39,769 bases of DNA from Gammaproteobacteria bacterium (lineage in GTDB: Bacteria; Pseudomonadota; Gammaproteobacteria; Steroidobacterales; Steroidobacteraceae): positions 1 to 39,769 of the forward strand of contig JASHSK010000078.1 in assembly GCA_030038755.1 (NCBI GenBank), read 5' to 3'. A program made the translations under genes and the position numbers. The notes beneath the pieces are model-generated. The model had not been told where the DNA came from, made no database searches, and worked only from the letters and a program-made list of their open reading frames with translations. This document shows, piece after piece, positions 25,774 through 34,627 of the stretch (the stretch's first letter is position 1; every line of letters starts with the position of its first letter).

Positions 25774-25788
25774 GCCGCCCCCTGACCC

Positions 25789-25807
25789 TCGAGCCTTCGG
25801 CGCTCGA
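25789..25807 (+). terminator. UUCG-tetraloop hairpin after the serine hydrolase gene
   Basis: TCGAGC pairs with GCTCGA, and the tip is C(TTCG)G, the very stable UUCG tetraloop, with one bulged C. It lies 16 bases after the stop codon. No T-run follows, so it may stabilise the 3' end rather than terminate by itself. Confidence 0.4.
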
Positions 25808-25876
25808 CGGACTATTCGCTCCGCGCCCAGGGGACCTTAATATATCAGCCGGCCCCTCGTGGCGGGCGGCGCAGCG

Positions 25877-27487
25877 ATGAACCTTCCCCCGACGACTCTA
25901 CAGCGACAGGTCGCGCAGTTGGTACGCCAGGGCAACTGGCCCGCCGCCGCGCACGCCTGCGCGCAGCTGAACCAGGAATACCCGCGGTACGCCCCGGGCT
26001 GGCGCGCGGGCAGCGAGGTCGCCCTGGCACTGGGTCGCGCAGGCGATGCGCTCCAGTACATAGAGCGCGCATTGGCGATCGAGCCCCGCGACGCGCACTG
26101 CCTGATGCAGCGTGCGCAGTGCCTGGTGGCGCTGGATCGGCGGGTCGAGGCCGCCGGGGTCGCCGCCGCCGCGCGCCGACTGGCGCCCTCCAATGCGCCG
26201 TTGCTGGATGCGATCGGCACCGCGCTCAGCCGCGCCAACGATCACACCGGCGCACTGGAAGCCTATGATCGGGCGCTGGCACTGGCGCCGCAGGATGCGC
26301 GCCTGCTGTTCAACCGCGCTGCCGTGCGCCGCTATGTGGGAGCCCTGGCCGAAGCCGAGGCAGATTACGATCGCGTGATCGCGCTGAATCCGCGCGATTA
26401 TGCGGCCTACAAGAACCGCTCGGACCTGCGCACGCAGACGGCGGAGAACAACCATGTGGAGGAGCTGCGGACGCTGCTCGCCACCGGCGATCTGCCCTGG
26501 CAGGGCGAAGTCCAGCTGCAGTACGCACTTGCCAAGGAATACGAGGACCTCGGCCGGTACGAGGAGTCGTTTCGGCACGTGCAACGGGGCGCCGCCCTGC
26601 GCCGGCAGCATTTGCGCTACGACATCGGGACCGATGAGGCCACGGTCGACTGGATCATCGAGGCATTTCCTCATGGCTCGGTGACCGTGGGCGGCGATGC
26701 CAGCATGGAGGCTCCGATCTTCATCGTCGGCCTGCCACGCAGCGGCACGACGCTCGTGGATCGCATTCTGGGCAGTCATTCGACACTGCGCTCGGCCGGC
26801 GAGCTGAACAGCTTTGCGTCGAGCGTGGTGGCGGGCGTGTCCGCGCGCAGCCAGGGCGCGAGGCCGGCACGCCGGGAGCTGGTCGCCGGATCGGCAAGAC
26901 TGGATTTCGGCCTGCTGGGGCGCGACTACCTCGCGCGCGCGCGCGCCGCGGGCGCGAGCGAAGGCCGCTTCATCGACAAGATGCCGCTCAACTATCTGTA
27001 TTGCGGATTGATCGCTCGCGCTCTGCCGAACGCCAGGATCGTGCATGTGTACCGCCATCCGCTGGCGGCCTGCCACGCCGTGCACAAGACCTTGTTCCAG
27101 GATGCCTATCCCTTTGCCTATGATCTGGCGGAGCTCGGGCGCTACTACGTGGCCTATCGGCGCCTGATGGCGCATTGGGAAGGCGCACTGCCCGGCCGCA
27201 TCCATTCGCTGCAATACGAGGAGCTGGTGGCCGATCAGCCCGGTCAGACGCGCAAACTGCTGAGCTATTGCGGCCTGGAATGGCAGGAGGCCTGTGCGCG
27301 GTTCGAGCGCAACCCCGCGCCCGTGACCACCGCGAGCGCGGCCCAGGTGCGTCGCCCGCTGTACCGCTCCTCCGTGTCGCTCTGGCAACGCTATCGCCAG
27401 CAGCTCTGCGGACTCGCGCAGCAGCTGCGCGACGCCGGAATCCCGCTGGGAGAGCCGCCCCGGTCAATCGATGCTGATGATCGGTGA
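25877..27487 (+). CDS. TPR-repeat sulfotransferase
   Basis: 536 residues. The first ~240 residues are tetratricopeptide-like helical repeats (ALQYIERALAIEPRD, ALEAYDRALALAPQD, AEADYDRVIALNPRD). The second half is a sulfotransferase domain: the 5'-phosphosulfate-binding loop is GLPRSGTT at residues 285-292, and the 3'-phosphate-binding region is near RIVHVYRHPLAACHAV around 385-400. It should transfer sulfate from PAPS to an acceptor, perhaps a peptide, lipid or polysaccharide, with the TPR part binding the acceptor. The start could be GTG 25859 or ATG 25877, and neither has a clear Shine-Dalgarno. Its 3' end overlaps the convergent phosphoribosyltransferase gene by 24 bases. Confidence 0.88.
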   Translation: MNLPPTTLQRQVAQLVRQGNWPAAAHACAQLNQEYPRYAPGWRAGSEVALALGRAGDALQYIERALAIEPRDAHCLMQRAQCLVALDRRVEAAGVAAAARRLAPSNAPLLDAIGTALSRANDHTGALEAYDRALALAPQDARLLFNRAAVRRYVGALAEAEADYDRVIALNPRDYAAYKNRSDLRTQTAENNHVEELRTLLATGDLPWQGEVQLQYALAKEYEDLGRYEESFRHVQRGAALRRQHLRYDIGTDEATVDWIIEAFPHGSVTVGGDASMEAPIFIVGLPRSGTTLVDRILGSHSTLRSAGELNSFASSVVAGVSARSQGARPARRELVAGSARLDFGLLGRDYLARARAAGASEGRFIDKMPLNYLYCGLIARALPNARIVHVYRHPLAACHAVHKTLFQDAYPFAYDLAELGRYYVAYRRLMAHWEGALPGRIHSLQYEELVADQPGQTRKLLSYCGLEWQEACARFERNPAPVTTASAAQVRRPLYRSSVSLWQRYRQQLCGLAQQLRDAGIPLGEPPRSIDADDR

Positions 27488-28087
27488 GTGCAACGCGGAC
27501 ACGATGTGCCATCCCGCCAGACGCTGCTGCCAATCCTGCGATTGCAGCATGGCGGTCGCGAGTACCGCCGGCTTCACGCCGCACTCGCCCAGCAATGCGA
27601 TCCCGGCCAGCATGGAGATGCCGCTGCTGATGACGTCATCGACCAAAGCGACGCGGCGTCCTTGCAGCAGGGGTAGCATGCGCGGGTCGATATACAGGCG
27701 CTTTTTCTGCTCCGGCGTGGTGATGGAAGACAGCGGCACCGAAAGCTCCGACCGGTACCAGAATTTGGCGGAGGTGCCCAGGGGGACGTAACGGGTATGG
27801 CCGAGCTTCTGGGCGACGGCGCTGGTCAAAGTCAGGCCCAGTGTAGGCAGACCTACCAGCACCTCCGGCGTCCAGGCGGCGAGCTTTTGGGCCAGCGATG
27901 TTGCCAGCGCGTCCACCACCGTGAAGCTGGCCTGGTTGATGATGAGCGAGGCGACGGCGCGCTTGCCGTCCGGCAGAGGACGGATCGGCAGCAGCAGCAT
28001 ACGACCGTCCTCGAAACGCGCGGGATAGCCCCCGGCGGCGACGGCATCCGCCGGCAGGATTTCCTGCCAGAACGATTCCGGGTTCAT
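27464..28087 (-). CDS. Phosphoribosyltransferase (type I PRTase)
   Basis: 207 residues with a PRTase fold. The PRPP-binding signature is VALVDDVISSG, with Asp150-Asp151, and the upstream LVGLPTLGL segment is the pyrophosphate-binding loop region. These enzymes join a purine or pyrimidine base to PRPP in salvage, and the base specificity is not evident here. ATG 28087 (MNPESF) is chosen; the longer frame runs into the divergent gap. It is divergent from the MBL-fold gene and therefore borders the permease/amidase locus, which fits a nucleobase-related substrate for the locus (inference). The stop overlaps the TPR-sulfotransferase gene by 24 bases. Confidence 0.85.
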   Translation of the reverse strand: MNPESFWQEILPADAVAAGGYPARFEDGRMLLLPIRPLPDGKRAVASLIINQASFTVVDALATSLAQKLAAWTPEVLVGLPTLGLTLTSAVAQKLGHTRYVPLGTSAKFWYRSELSVPLSSITTPEQKKRLYIDPRMLPLLQGRRVALVDDVISSGISMLAGIALLGECGVKPAVLATAMLQSQDWQQRLAGWHIVSALHSPIISID

Positions 28088-28263
28088 GCGCGTCGATGCT
28101 CCCCGCGCGAGCCACGAGCCCGTCGGCCAGCCGCGGCAACCGCTGCCAACGTCATTTCGGCTCGACCGTCCAGTTTCGCTATGATCGGATCCAGCCTGGC
28201 CGTCATCGAGGCACCACGGCGCACAGCGCGCCGATCGCGTGGCATACAAGCGGGAATCAGCTC

Positions 28264-29040
28264 ATGAACATCGCCAGTCGCTGGTTCGATCGGGCCCGAG
28301 TCACGGATGAGATTACCCTGCTTTGGGAGCCGCATGTCATCCCCTTTTTCCGCTGCAATATCTGGCACGTGAGAGGCCGTGACCGCGATCTGCTCATCGA
28401 CACCGGCACTGGCATCGGCGGCCTCAGGACCGCCGCCGCGGATCTGCTGCAGAAGGCCGTTACGGCGGTCGCCACGCACGTGCACGCCGATCACATAGGG
28501 GGACATTACGAGTTTCAGGATTGTATCGTGCATCGCGCCGAGGCGGCCGGACTGCAGGAGCCCACCGAACGTCACACGCTGATCGGGGAGGACTTCGATC
28601 CCACCGATCTCAGCCGATTCTCCGTACCGGGCTACGCGTTTACCGTGGAGCCGATGATCACCGCCGTGCCGTTTGCAGGCTACGACCTGCGCTCCTATCG
28701 AGTACGTCCGGCACCCGTGACACGAGTGGTCGACGAAGGCGACATCGTCGATCTTGGAAACCGCCATTTTGAGGTGTTGCATCTGCCGGGCCATTCCCCT
28801 GGCAGTATCGGGCTGTGGGAGAAATCGACCGGCACGCTGTTTTCCGGCGATTCGATCTATGACGGGCCGTTGATCGACGAGTTCCCCAGCTCCAGCATCT
28901 GCGACTACGTCCGTACGATGCAGCGCCTGCGCGACCTTCCGGTCACCGTAGTCCATGCCGGCCATGAGCCGAGTTTTGGCCGCGAGCGCCTGCGGGTCCT
29001 GATCGACGCCTACCTGAGCCGACGGGGCGCAGCCGGCTGA
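28264..29040 (+). CDS. MBL-fold metallo-hydrolase
   Basis: 258 residues with the metallo-beta-lactamase fold. The metal-binding motif is His72-Val-His74-Ala-Asp76-His77 followed by GG. Further ligands are in HLPGHSPGS and FSGDSIYDGPL, and near the end VHAGHEPSF. No signal peptide, so probably cytoplasmic. Members hydrolyse thioesters, lactones, phosphodiesters or cyclic amides. Being 280 bases upstream of, and co-directional with, the TonB receptor/permease/amidase cluster, it could supply a ring-opening hydrolase, which that cluster otherwise lacks (inference). The 176-base gap to the divergent phosphoribosyltransferase contains TATGAT at 28180-28185, a possible -10 with no good -35. Confidence 0.87.
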   Translation: MNIASRWFDRARVTDEITLLWEPHVIPFFRCNIWHVRGRDRDLLIDTGTGIGGLRTAAADLLQKAVTAVATHVHADHIGGHYEFQDCIVHRAEAAGLQEPTERHTLIGEDFDPTDLSRFSVPGYAFTVEPMITAVPFAGYDLRSYRVRPAPVTRVVDEGDIVDLGNRHFEVLHLPGHSPGSIGLWEKSTGTLFSGDSIYDGPLIDEFPSSSICDYVRTMQRLRDLPVTVVHAGHEPSFGRERLRVLIDAYLSRRGAAG

Positions 29041-29114
29041 AGCTTCGCGCCGGGCGCTCACGCGTCGCGGGGCGGCTGTGCCGGCCTTGACTCAAAAACT
29101 CGCGTTCCGCGCGT

Positions 29115-29139
29115 CCACTGCACTGCCTCAGTGCACTGG
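29115..29139. promoter_or_regulatory. Inverted repeat 1 upstream of the TonB receptor
   Basis: CCACTGCACTG (29115-29125) and CAGTGCACTGG (29129-29139) are complementary at 10 of 11 positions around a 3-base centre (CCT). The short spacer and near-perfect symmetry suggest a site for a dimeric regulator. It is 182 bases before the receptor ATG. Confidence 0.5.
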
Positions 29140-29185
29140 ATCGTGCGGTTCGCGCGCCGCCCTCTCTAAAAATCAGCCGCTTATG

Positions 29186-29197
29186 ACGCCCTGGCGT
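29186..29197. promoter_or_regulatory. Inverted repeat 2 upstream of the TonB receptor
   Basis: ACGCC and GGCGT flank a 2-base centre, giving a compact palindrome between the other two inverted repeats. Short palindromes are expected by chance in GC-rich DNA, so it counts mainly as part of the cluster. Confidence 0.3.
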
Positions 29198-29200
29198 GCG

Positions 29201-29230
29201 CGGCCACTGGCAAATTTATTGCACCGGCCG
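29201..29230. promoter_or_regulatory. Inverted repeat 3 around an AT-rich core before the TonB receptor
   Basis: CGGCC at 29201 pairs with GGCCG at 29226, and GCAA (29210-29213) with TTGC (29219-29222), around the core ATTTA. The AT-rich core is rare in this window and could be a -10 region overlapped by an operator. Downstream leader bases 29231-29320 contain two tiny frames, ATG 29251 (7 codons) and ATG 29271 (4 codons, just after GAGGGGG), before the receptor start. Confidence 0.4.
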
Positions 29231-29320
29231 ACCGATCCTGCTCGACAGGCATGACGTCAATCGAGGGGGAATGAACCACGCCTGAGCGATAGATCCAAAG
29301 AAGCCGATAGGGGTTACCTG

Positions 29321-31990
29321 ATGCGCAACCGTGCCTGCTCGAGCCTTCCGCTGGCGATGGACCGGTGCCACAGATTCTGGCGGCTGCGACAGGTGACGCC
29401 CGTGACGGCTGCCATATTGACGGCTCTGTATGGTCCGCACGCCGTGGCGGATTCGACCGTGATGAACTCCGTCATCGCCAACTCAACCGTTGCCGGCTCG
29501 ACGGCCGCGACATCGGCCAACGCGCCGATCTCCGCCTCGGACTCCTCCGGTCCGCAGTCGGCCACCGCGACCGGAACGACCTTGCAGGAGGTCACGGTCA
29601 CCGCGACTCGCCGGGAGGCCTCGGCCCAGAGCCTGCCGATGAGCATCACGGCGGTGCAGGGCGCCGCTCTCCAGCAGGCCGGCATCGAGGATATCGCCCA
29701 GCTGGCACAGTCGGTGGCCGGGGTGGATTTCACCGACAAGGGACCCTTCAGCGGTGTCGCCGGTGCCAATCTGATCATTCGCGGCCTGAACAGCGACGCG
29801 ACCGGCTGGTTGCCGGGCGAGGCGACCCCGGACGCGCCTGCGGTGGCCACCTACGTGGACGATACGCCGCTGTTCGTGAACCTGCGGCTGGAGGATCTGG
29901 ACCGGGTCGAGATCCTGCGCGGGCCTCAAGGCACTTTGTATGGTTCCGGCTCGCTCGGCGGCACCATCCGCTTCGTGCAGAACGCTCCGGACCCTTCCGG
30001 CTTCGACGCGAGGTTCCAACTGGGGGCCAGCGATACCGATGATACCGGCGAGCCGAACGAGGAGGCGCATGGGATGGTCAACATCCCTCTATCGGACACG
30101 CTGGCGATACGCGCCAATGGCTCCTGGACCTACGACGCGGGTTACATCAACCAACCAAATCTGTACGTTCTCAACTCCGCCGGAGTGCCCATTTCAGCGC
30201 AGCCCGGCAATGCGTTTGGCTCTCCGGTGACCTACGATCAGGAGCACACCAACGATTACGGATACCACACGGCCCATGTCGCCACCTTGTGGGAGCCCAA
30301 TGAATCCTTCCACGCACAACTCTCCTACTACTACCAGCTCAGCACCGCTGGCGGATTTCCCTACATCGCACAGAATTCACTGGCCTATACGCAGCCGATT
30401 TCCCCGCTGACCCAATATCTGGGCCCGCCGAACGAACTGCAGTTGTACCCGGCCACCCTGCCGGGCGGTATCACCCGGCTGTCCAATGCGGACAATTTGC
30501 CGAGCAACACCCATGACGAGGTCAATGTCGCGGCTCTGACATTCGAGTACGACTTCGGATTCGCCACCCTGACCTCGTCGAGCTCCTGGTCGGATCACGA
30601 AGACAGGACCGTCGCCGACGAGACGGGCGAATACGTCAATTTCGGGTTCTATCAGTCATCGTATGGCCAGAACCCGCGCTCCTACGTCGTCGGAAACGAG
30701 GGCCTGGACGACAAGCCCTGGGCGCAGGAGCTCAGACTGACCTCGAAGCTCGGTGGCGTCGTCGATTGGCTGGCGGGCCTGTTCTACGAGAACGAAAGCA
30801 CCTACATACTCGAGGACGACTACACACCGGGCTATCTGGATTACTACAACGCCTGCGAGCCGATCTACGGGCAGGGCAACGATGTCACCGCGTCCAAGTG
30901 CGGCTACGGAGAATCGCTTTACACGCCGGGGCCCACTCAGTACGTCGGCGGCCTGCCGGTCATCGCGGACCAGGCCTATATCAGTTCCTTCGATACCAGG
31001 TTCACCGATCTGGCGTTCTACGGCGAGCTGACCGTTCATCTGACGCATCGCTGGAGCCTGACAGGCGGCACGCGCCTGTTCCGCCAGACCGTGGAGGAAA
31101 CGCAGGTGAATGCGGTGTTCTACCAGGGACCGGAGGACGTCACGAATCTGACGCTGGGAAACTCGTGGAGGAAAGCCCTGTGGAAACTCAATACGGCTTA
31201 TCAGCTTGATCCGAACAACCTCGTGTACGCGACCTGGTCACAGGGCTTTCGCCGTGGCGGCGTGAACGCGTTGCCCGCGACCGAGTCGCAGTTCAGTCCG
31301 GTTTACGTGACCAATCCGGCGCTGAGACTCGTCGCCCCCGATACCGCCGACAACTACGAGATCGGTTTCAAGGGAACCGTGGACAACCGCTTCCGCTACT
31401 CCAGCGCCCTCTACGACATCCAATGGCACAACATCCAGGAAGGAGTGGATCTGACGCCGCTGGTGCTGCCCGGTGCGCTGAATATCGGCGACGGTTACAG
31501 CCGCGGTCTGGAGCTGGAGCTCGAGGCAATCCTCACTGAGCACTTCGCCGCGCACGTCGATTACACCTACGATCAGACGAAGTTCACTTCCGCGAGCCCG
31601 TTATTCAGTCTGCCCAATACCTCCATTCCGCCGGCGCCGACCGGCGGGCCGTTGCCCGGGACACCGCTGAACAGCGTCGCCGGAGGCGTGCAGTACGGGC
31701 ATCTCAACTGGGCGGGGGGCGAGTGGACCTATGCCATCGACGCGCACTATCAGGGCCGCGTGCTTCCGGCGCTATCCGCGACCGTGCCCACCGTGCCCGG
31801 TTACGCGATGTTCGATACCCGGCTCAGTTATCAGCGCACGCACTGGCTCACGACGCTCTATTGCGACAACCTGACGAACAATCTGGGTATCACTTCCTAC
31901 CAGGATCCGGCGTTGTTCGGGAATCGCGCGCAGGCGATCATTTCGCAGCCGCGCACGGTCGGGGTCACGATGGCGTACTCGTTCAAATAG
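29321..31990 (+). CDS. TonB-dependent outer-membrane receptor
   Basis: 889 residues. A long signal region is followed by a low-complexity Ser/Thr/Ala linker (about residues 40-88), then EVTVTATRRE, the usual TonB-box-like start. The plug domain has PMSITAVQG, IIRGLNSD, YVDDTPLF and VEILRGPQGTLYGSGSLGGTIRF. A 22-strand barrel fills the rest and ends MAYSFK with a terminal aromatic-basic pair. It imports a ligand across the outer membrane with energy from TonB. The plug and barrel do not resemble siderophore receptors specifically, and no iron genes are near. It is the first gene before NCS1 permease A (34 bases), so the ligand is probably the permease's substrate or a larger form of it. AGGGG lies about eight bases before the ATG. 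Confidence 0.93.
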   Translation: MRNRACSSLPLAMDRCHRFWRLRQVTPVTAAILTALYGPHAVADSTVMNSVIANSTVAGSTAATSANAPISASDSSGPQSATATGTTLQEVTVTATRREASAQSLPMSITAVQGAALQQAGIEDIAQLAQSVAGVDFTDKGPFSGVAGANLIIRGLNSDATGWLPGEATPDAPAVATYVDDTPLFVNLRLEDLDRVEILRGPQGTLYGSGSLGGTIRFVQNAPDPSGFDARFQLGASDTDDTGEPNEEAHGMVNIPLSDTLAIRANGSWTYDAGYINQPNLYVLNSAGVPISAQPGNAFGSPVTYDQEHTNDYGYHTAHVATLWEPNESFHAQLSYYYQLSTAGGFPYIAQNSLAYTQPISPLTQYLGPPNELQLYPATLPGGITRLSNADNLPSNTHDEVNVAALTFEYDFGFATLTSSSSWSDHEDRTVADETGEYVNFGFYQSSYGQNPRSYVVGNEGLDDKPWAQELRLTSKLGGVVDWLAGLFYENESTYILEDDYTPGYLDYYNACEPIYGQGNDVTASKCGYGESLYTPGPTQYVGGLPVIADQAYISSFDTRFTDLAFYGELTVHLTHRWSLTGGTRLFRQTVEETQVNAVFYQGPEDVTNLTLGNSWRKALWKLNTAYQLDPNNLVYATWSQGFRRGGVNALPATESQFSPVYVTNPALRLVAPDTADNYEIGFKGTVDNRFRYSSALYDIQWHNIQEGVDLTPLVLPGALNIGDGYSRGLELELEAILTEHFAAHVDYTYDQTKFTSASPLFSLPNTSIPPAPTGGPLPGTPLNSVAGGVQYGHLNWAGGEWTYAIDAHYQGRVLPALSATVPTVPGYAMFDTRLSYQRTHWLTTLYCDNLTNNLGITSYQDPALFGNRAQAIISQPRTVGVTMAYSFK

Positions 31991-32024
31991 CGTCGAGCAC
32001 CGCAGGGTGACGGGGAGGGGTCCC

Positions 32025-33479
32025 ATGAGCGCCGACGAGGACGTAATCCTTCACGGCAATGAAGTATTCGACGTCGAGCTGCGCGGTTTCGACCACATTC
32101 CCGAGCCCGAGCGCAATATGACCCTGCGCCAGATCGATCACCTGTGGGTCGGAACCAGTGTCAACCTGTTCTCCTTCGCACTGGGCGCGATCGCGATCAC
32201 GCTCGGTCTGAACCTCTGGGAAGCCTTTGCCGCCTGCGTGGTCGGTGGCCTGACGTATGCCTACATGGCATGGGGCTCGATCGCCACCGTGCGTGCCGGA
32301 CTGCCGGTCAGTACGCTGGCGCGCGCCGCCTTCGGCATCCGCGGGAATCTGCCGAATGCCCTGCTGTCCTGGATCGCCTCGGTGGCCTTCGAGGTCATCA
32401 ATACCGTCTTTGGCGTTGAGGCCCTGCTGGCGCTGTTCGGCCTGCTCGGCTGGAATCATGCCGGCAACGCCGGGAAACTCGTGGCGGTGCTGGTGCAGCT
32501 GCTGCTGTGCGGCGGTATCGCGGTTCTTGGGCACGCCACCATGGTGTGGTTCCAAAGGATCTTCGCCGCGCTCGTGGGCGGCGCGCTGCTCGCGGTCATC
32601 GTCTTCACCGCCGACAAGGTGGATTGGGCGCATGCGTCCTCCTCACACGCGCACCTCGCATCGGCCGGCGTCGCTGCCGCGTTTCTCACGGCGTCGGCCG
32701 TGCTCGCTTCGAATCCACTGTCGTTCCTCTTCAACGGCCCTGACTGGGTGCGATATCTGCCCTCAACGACGCCGGCGCGACCGATCTTCGCGCATGTTTT
32801 CTGGGCAAGCTATCTGCCATCACTTGCGATGACGATGATGGGCGCCTTCTGCGCAACCCTTGGCGACATGACCGATCCGATCAGCGGCCTGAAGCCCTTC
32901 ATGCCGGCGTGGCTGTTCGTGGTCTACATCGTGGCCGTGGTCGGCGGCTCCCTGGCCAACAACGTGCCGACCTATTACTCCTCCGGGCTCGCGTTACAGG
33001 CGATCGGACTGCGCCTGCGCCGCTACGCGGCCACGATGCTGGACGTGATCGTGTCGACCTCGATCACGCTCTATCTCCTGTTCGTACAGGATTTCTCCAC
33101 GGCACTGAACGACTTCATCGCGCTGCTGGTTGTCTGGGTCGGCCCTTTTGGCGGCGTATGGATATGCGATGCGTACCTGCGGCGCGGTCGATACGATCCC
33201 GGCGCGATTCACAGCAAGGCGGGAGCGGCCGGGCGTTACTGGGGCTGGCGGGGCCTGAATCCCTGCGGCTGCATCGCCATCCTGGCCGGCATGGCCGCGG
33301 CAGCGATGACCATGAAATCGCCGCTGTTCGACGGCCCGCTCGCCACGGCTCTCGGGGGCGCGGATCTGAGCTGGATACTGGGATTTCCGACCTCGGCGTT
33401 GGTCTACGGGACGCTGGTCTTGGTGCGCGAGCGACGGGCCGCCGCGGGCCGCCAGCCCCTGTGGAGCGACTATGCGTAG
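32025..33479 (+). CDS. NCS1-family nucleobase/hydantoin-type permease A
   Basis: 484 residues, about 12 membrane spans, of the nucleobase-cation-symport-1 family (cytosine, purine, uracil, allantoin, hydantoin and thiamine transporters). Family features: cytoplasmic start GFDHIPEPERNMT, helix 1 LWVGTSVNLFSF, and FGIRGNLPNALLSW in the segment between helices 2 and 3. FNGPDWVRYLP in the middle is also typical. It is roughly half identical by eye to permease B at 35080. Start ATG 32025 has GGGGAGGGG four bases upstream. The substrate cannot be read from the sequence, but amidases downstream suggest an amide-containing heterocycle (inference). Confidence 0.92.
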   Translation: MSADEDVILHGNEVFDVELRGFDHIPEPERNMTLRQIDHLWVGTSVNLFSFALGAIAITLGLNLWEAFAACVVGGLTYAYMAWGSIATVRAGLPVSTLARAAFGIRGNLPNALLSWIASVAFEVINTVFGVEALLALFGLLGWNHAGNAGKLVAVLVQLLLCGGIAVLGHATMVWFQRIFAALVGGALLAVIVFTADKVDWAHASSSHAHLASAGVAAAFLTASAVLASNPLSFLFNGPDWVRYLPSTTPARPIFAHVFWASYLPSLAMTMMGAFCATLGDMTDPISGLKPFMPAWLFVVYIVAVVGGSLANNVPTYYSSGLALQAIGLRLRRYAATMLDVIVSTSITLYLLFVQDFSTALNDFIALLVVWVGPFGGVWICDAYLRRGRYDPGAIHSKAGAAGRYWGWRGLNPCGCIAILAGMAAAAMTMKSPLFDGPLATALGGADLSWILGFPTSALVYGTLVLVRERRAAAGRQPLWSDYA

Positions 33480-33538
33480 AGACCGTCGTGCGCGCGCGCC
33501 CAGGTCGCTCTGCTGACCGGACCGCCCGGAGAGATCCG

Positions 33539-34627
33539 ATGCTCACCCACCCCGCTCATCGCGCGCGTCGAGAGGATCTGATGCCCTCGGCTCTGCACCT
33601 GCTGCGTGCACGGCCTGACACGGTACATTGGGGCTACTTCGATGCCTCCCTGGCACCGGTGCTCAAGGTCCGCAGCGGCGACCTCGTGCAGGCAGAGGCG
33701 GTCAGCTCGCATGCCGGGGACGACCCGGATCTGATGTTCGACCCGGCCATAGAGGCCCTGTACCGCGGCGTGCCCGAGGCGCAACGCTCGCCCGGTCCGC
33801 ACATCATGACCGGTCCGATCTTCGTCGAGAATGCGCGGCCGGGTGACATGCTCGAAGTGCGCTACCTGAGCATGACGCCGCGCTGCGGCTACGGCTCGAA
33901 TTTTGCCGGACACTGGGGCTATCTGTATCGGGAGCTCGGCGGCAAGGAAAGGGTGACGATCTACCGCATCAATCCCGGAGGCAGTACCGCCGAGGCACTG
34001 TATGCGTACGACTTTCCGGGGAAATATACCGTCCCGGGCACGATCACACGCTGCCCCGCGTGCGACCGCCACCCGGCTCTGCCGGGCGTGCGCGTTCCGG
34101 TGCGACCTCACCTCGGAGCGGCCGGTGTTGCGCCGGATCAGCCGGGCCGCATCAGCACGGTTCCGCCCGGCAAGCATGGTGGCAATATCGACAACTGGCG
34201 CATCGGCGCAGGCGCGACCATGTATTACCCGGTGCTGGTGGATGGTGCGCTGTTTTCCGTGGGCGACCCGCACATTTCCCAGGGCGACGGTGAGGTTTCC
34301 GGGACGGCGATCGAATCCTCCCTCGACGTGCTGTTGCAGATCAACGTACGGCGCGATTTCAGCTTTCCCTCGCCGCTGCTCGAGACGCCGGACAGTTGGA
34401 TCGTCCACGGCTTCGACGAGGACCTCAACGTCGCGATGCGAGCGGCAGCGCTCGACATGCTCAGGCTGCTGACGGAACAGCGGGGTCTCTCGAGGGACGA
34501 CGCTTATTCCCTGATGAGCGTGGCCGCCGACTTTGCGGTCACCCAGGTCGTCGATCAGCGGCAGGGCGTGCACGTGAGAATCCCCCGTGCGGTCTTTGCC
34601 GCGGACGAGGCGTCCGACCGTCGATGA
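33539..34627 (+). CDS. Acetamidase/formamidase family protein (FmdA-like)
   Basis: 362 residues from ATG 33539 (GGAGAG six bases upstream) or 348 from ATG 33581 (GAGAGGA about five bases upstream). Family motifs: HIMTGPIFVENARPGD near residue 90, and in the second half PPGKHGGNIDNWR, then GALFSVGDPHISQGDGEVSG, the strongly conserved core of acetamidase/formamidase enzymes. These hydrolyse short amides such as formamide or acetamide to the acid and ammonia. It lies 59 bases after permease A and its stop overlaps the RidA start (ATGA). It may take the last amide produced in the proposed pathway. A CPAC segment, not typical of the family, lies near residue 180. Confidence 0.9.
   Translation: MLTHPAHRARREDLMPSALHLLRARPDTVHWGYFDASLAPVLKVRSGDLVQAEAVSSHAGDDPDLMFDPAIEALYRGVPEAQRSPGPHIMTGPIFVENARPGDMLEVRYLSMTPRCGYGSNFAGHWGYLYRELGGKERVTIYRINPGGSTAEALYAYDFPGKYTVPGTITRCPACDRHPALPGVRVPVRPHLGAAGVAPDQPGRISTVPPGKHGGNIDNWRIGAGATMYYPVLVDGALFSVGDPHISQGDGEVSGTAIESSLDVLLQINVRRDFSFPSPLLETPDSWIVHGFDEDLNVAMRAAALDMLRLLTEQRGLSRDDAYSLMSVAADFAVTQVVDQRQGVHVRIPRAVFAADEASDRR

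Noticed and set aside
29251-29282. Two tiny leader frames (7 and 4 codons) before the TonB receptor as regulatory uORFs
   Set aside because: The Shine-Dalgarno is too close to the second ATG, the first has none to speak of, and neither encodes a telling residue run.
29321-31990. Siderophore receptor
   Set aside because: No siderophore synthesis, iron ABC transporter or Fur-like site is nearby, and the downstream genes are nucleobase-type permeases and amidases.
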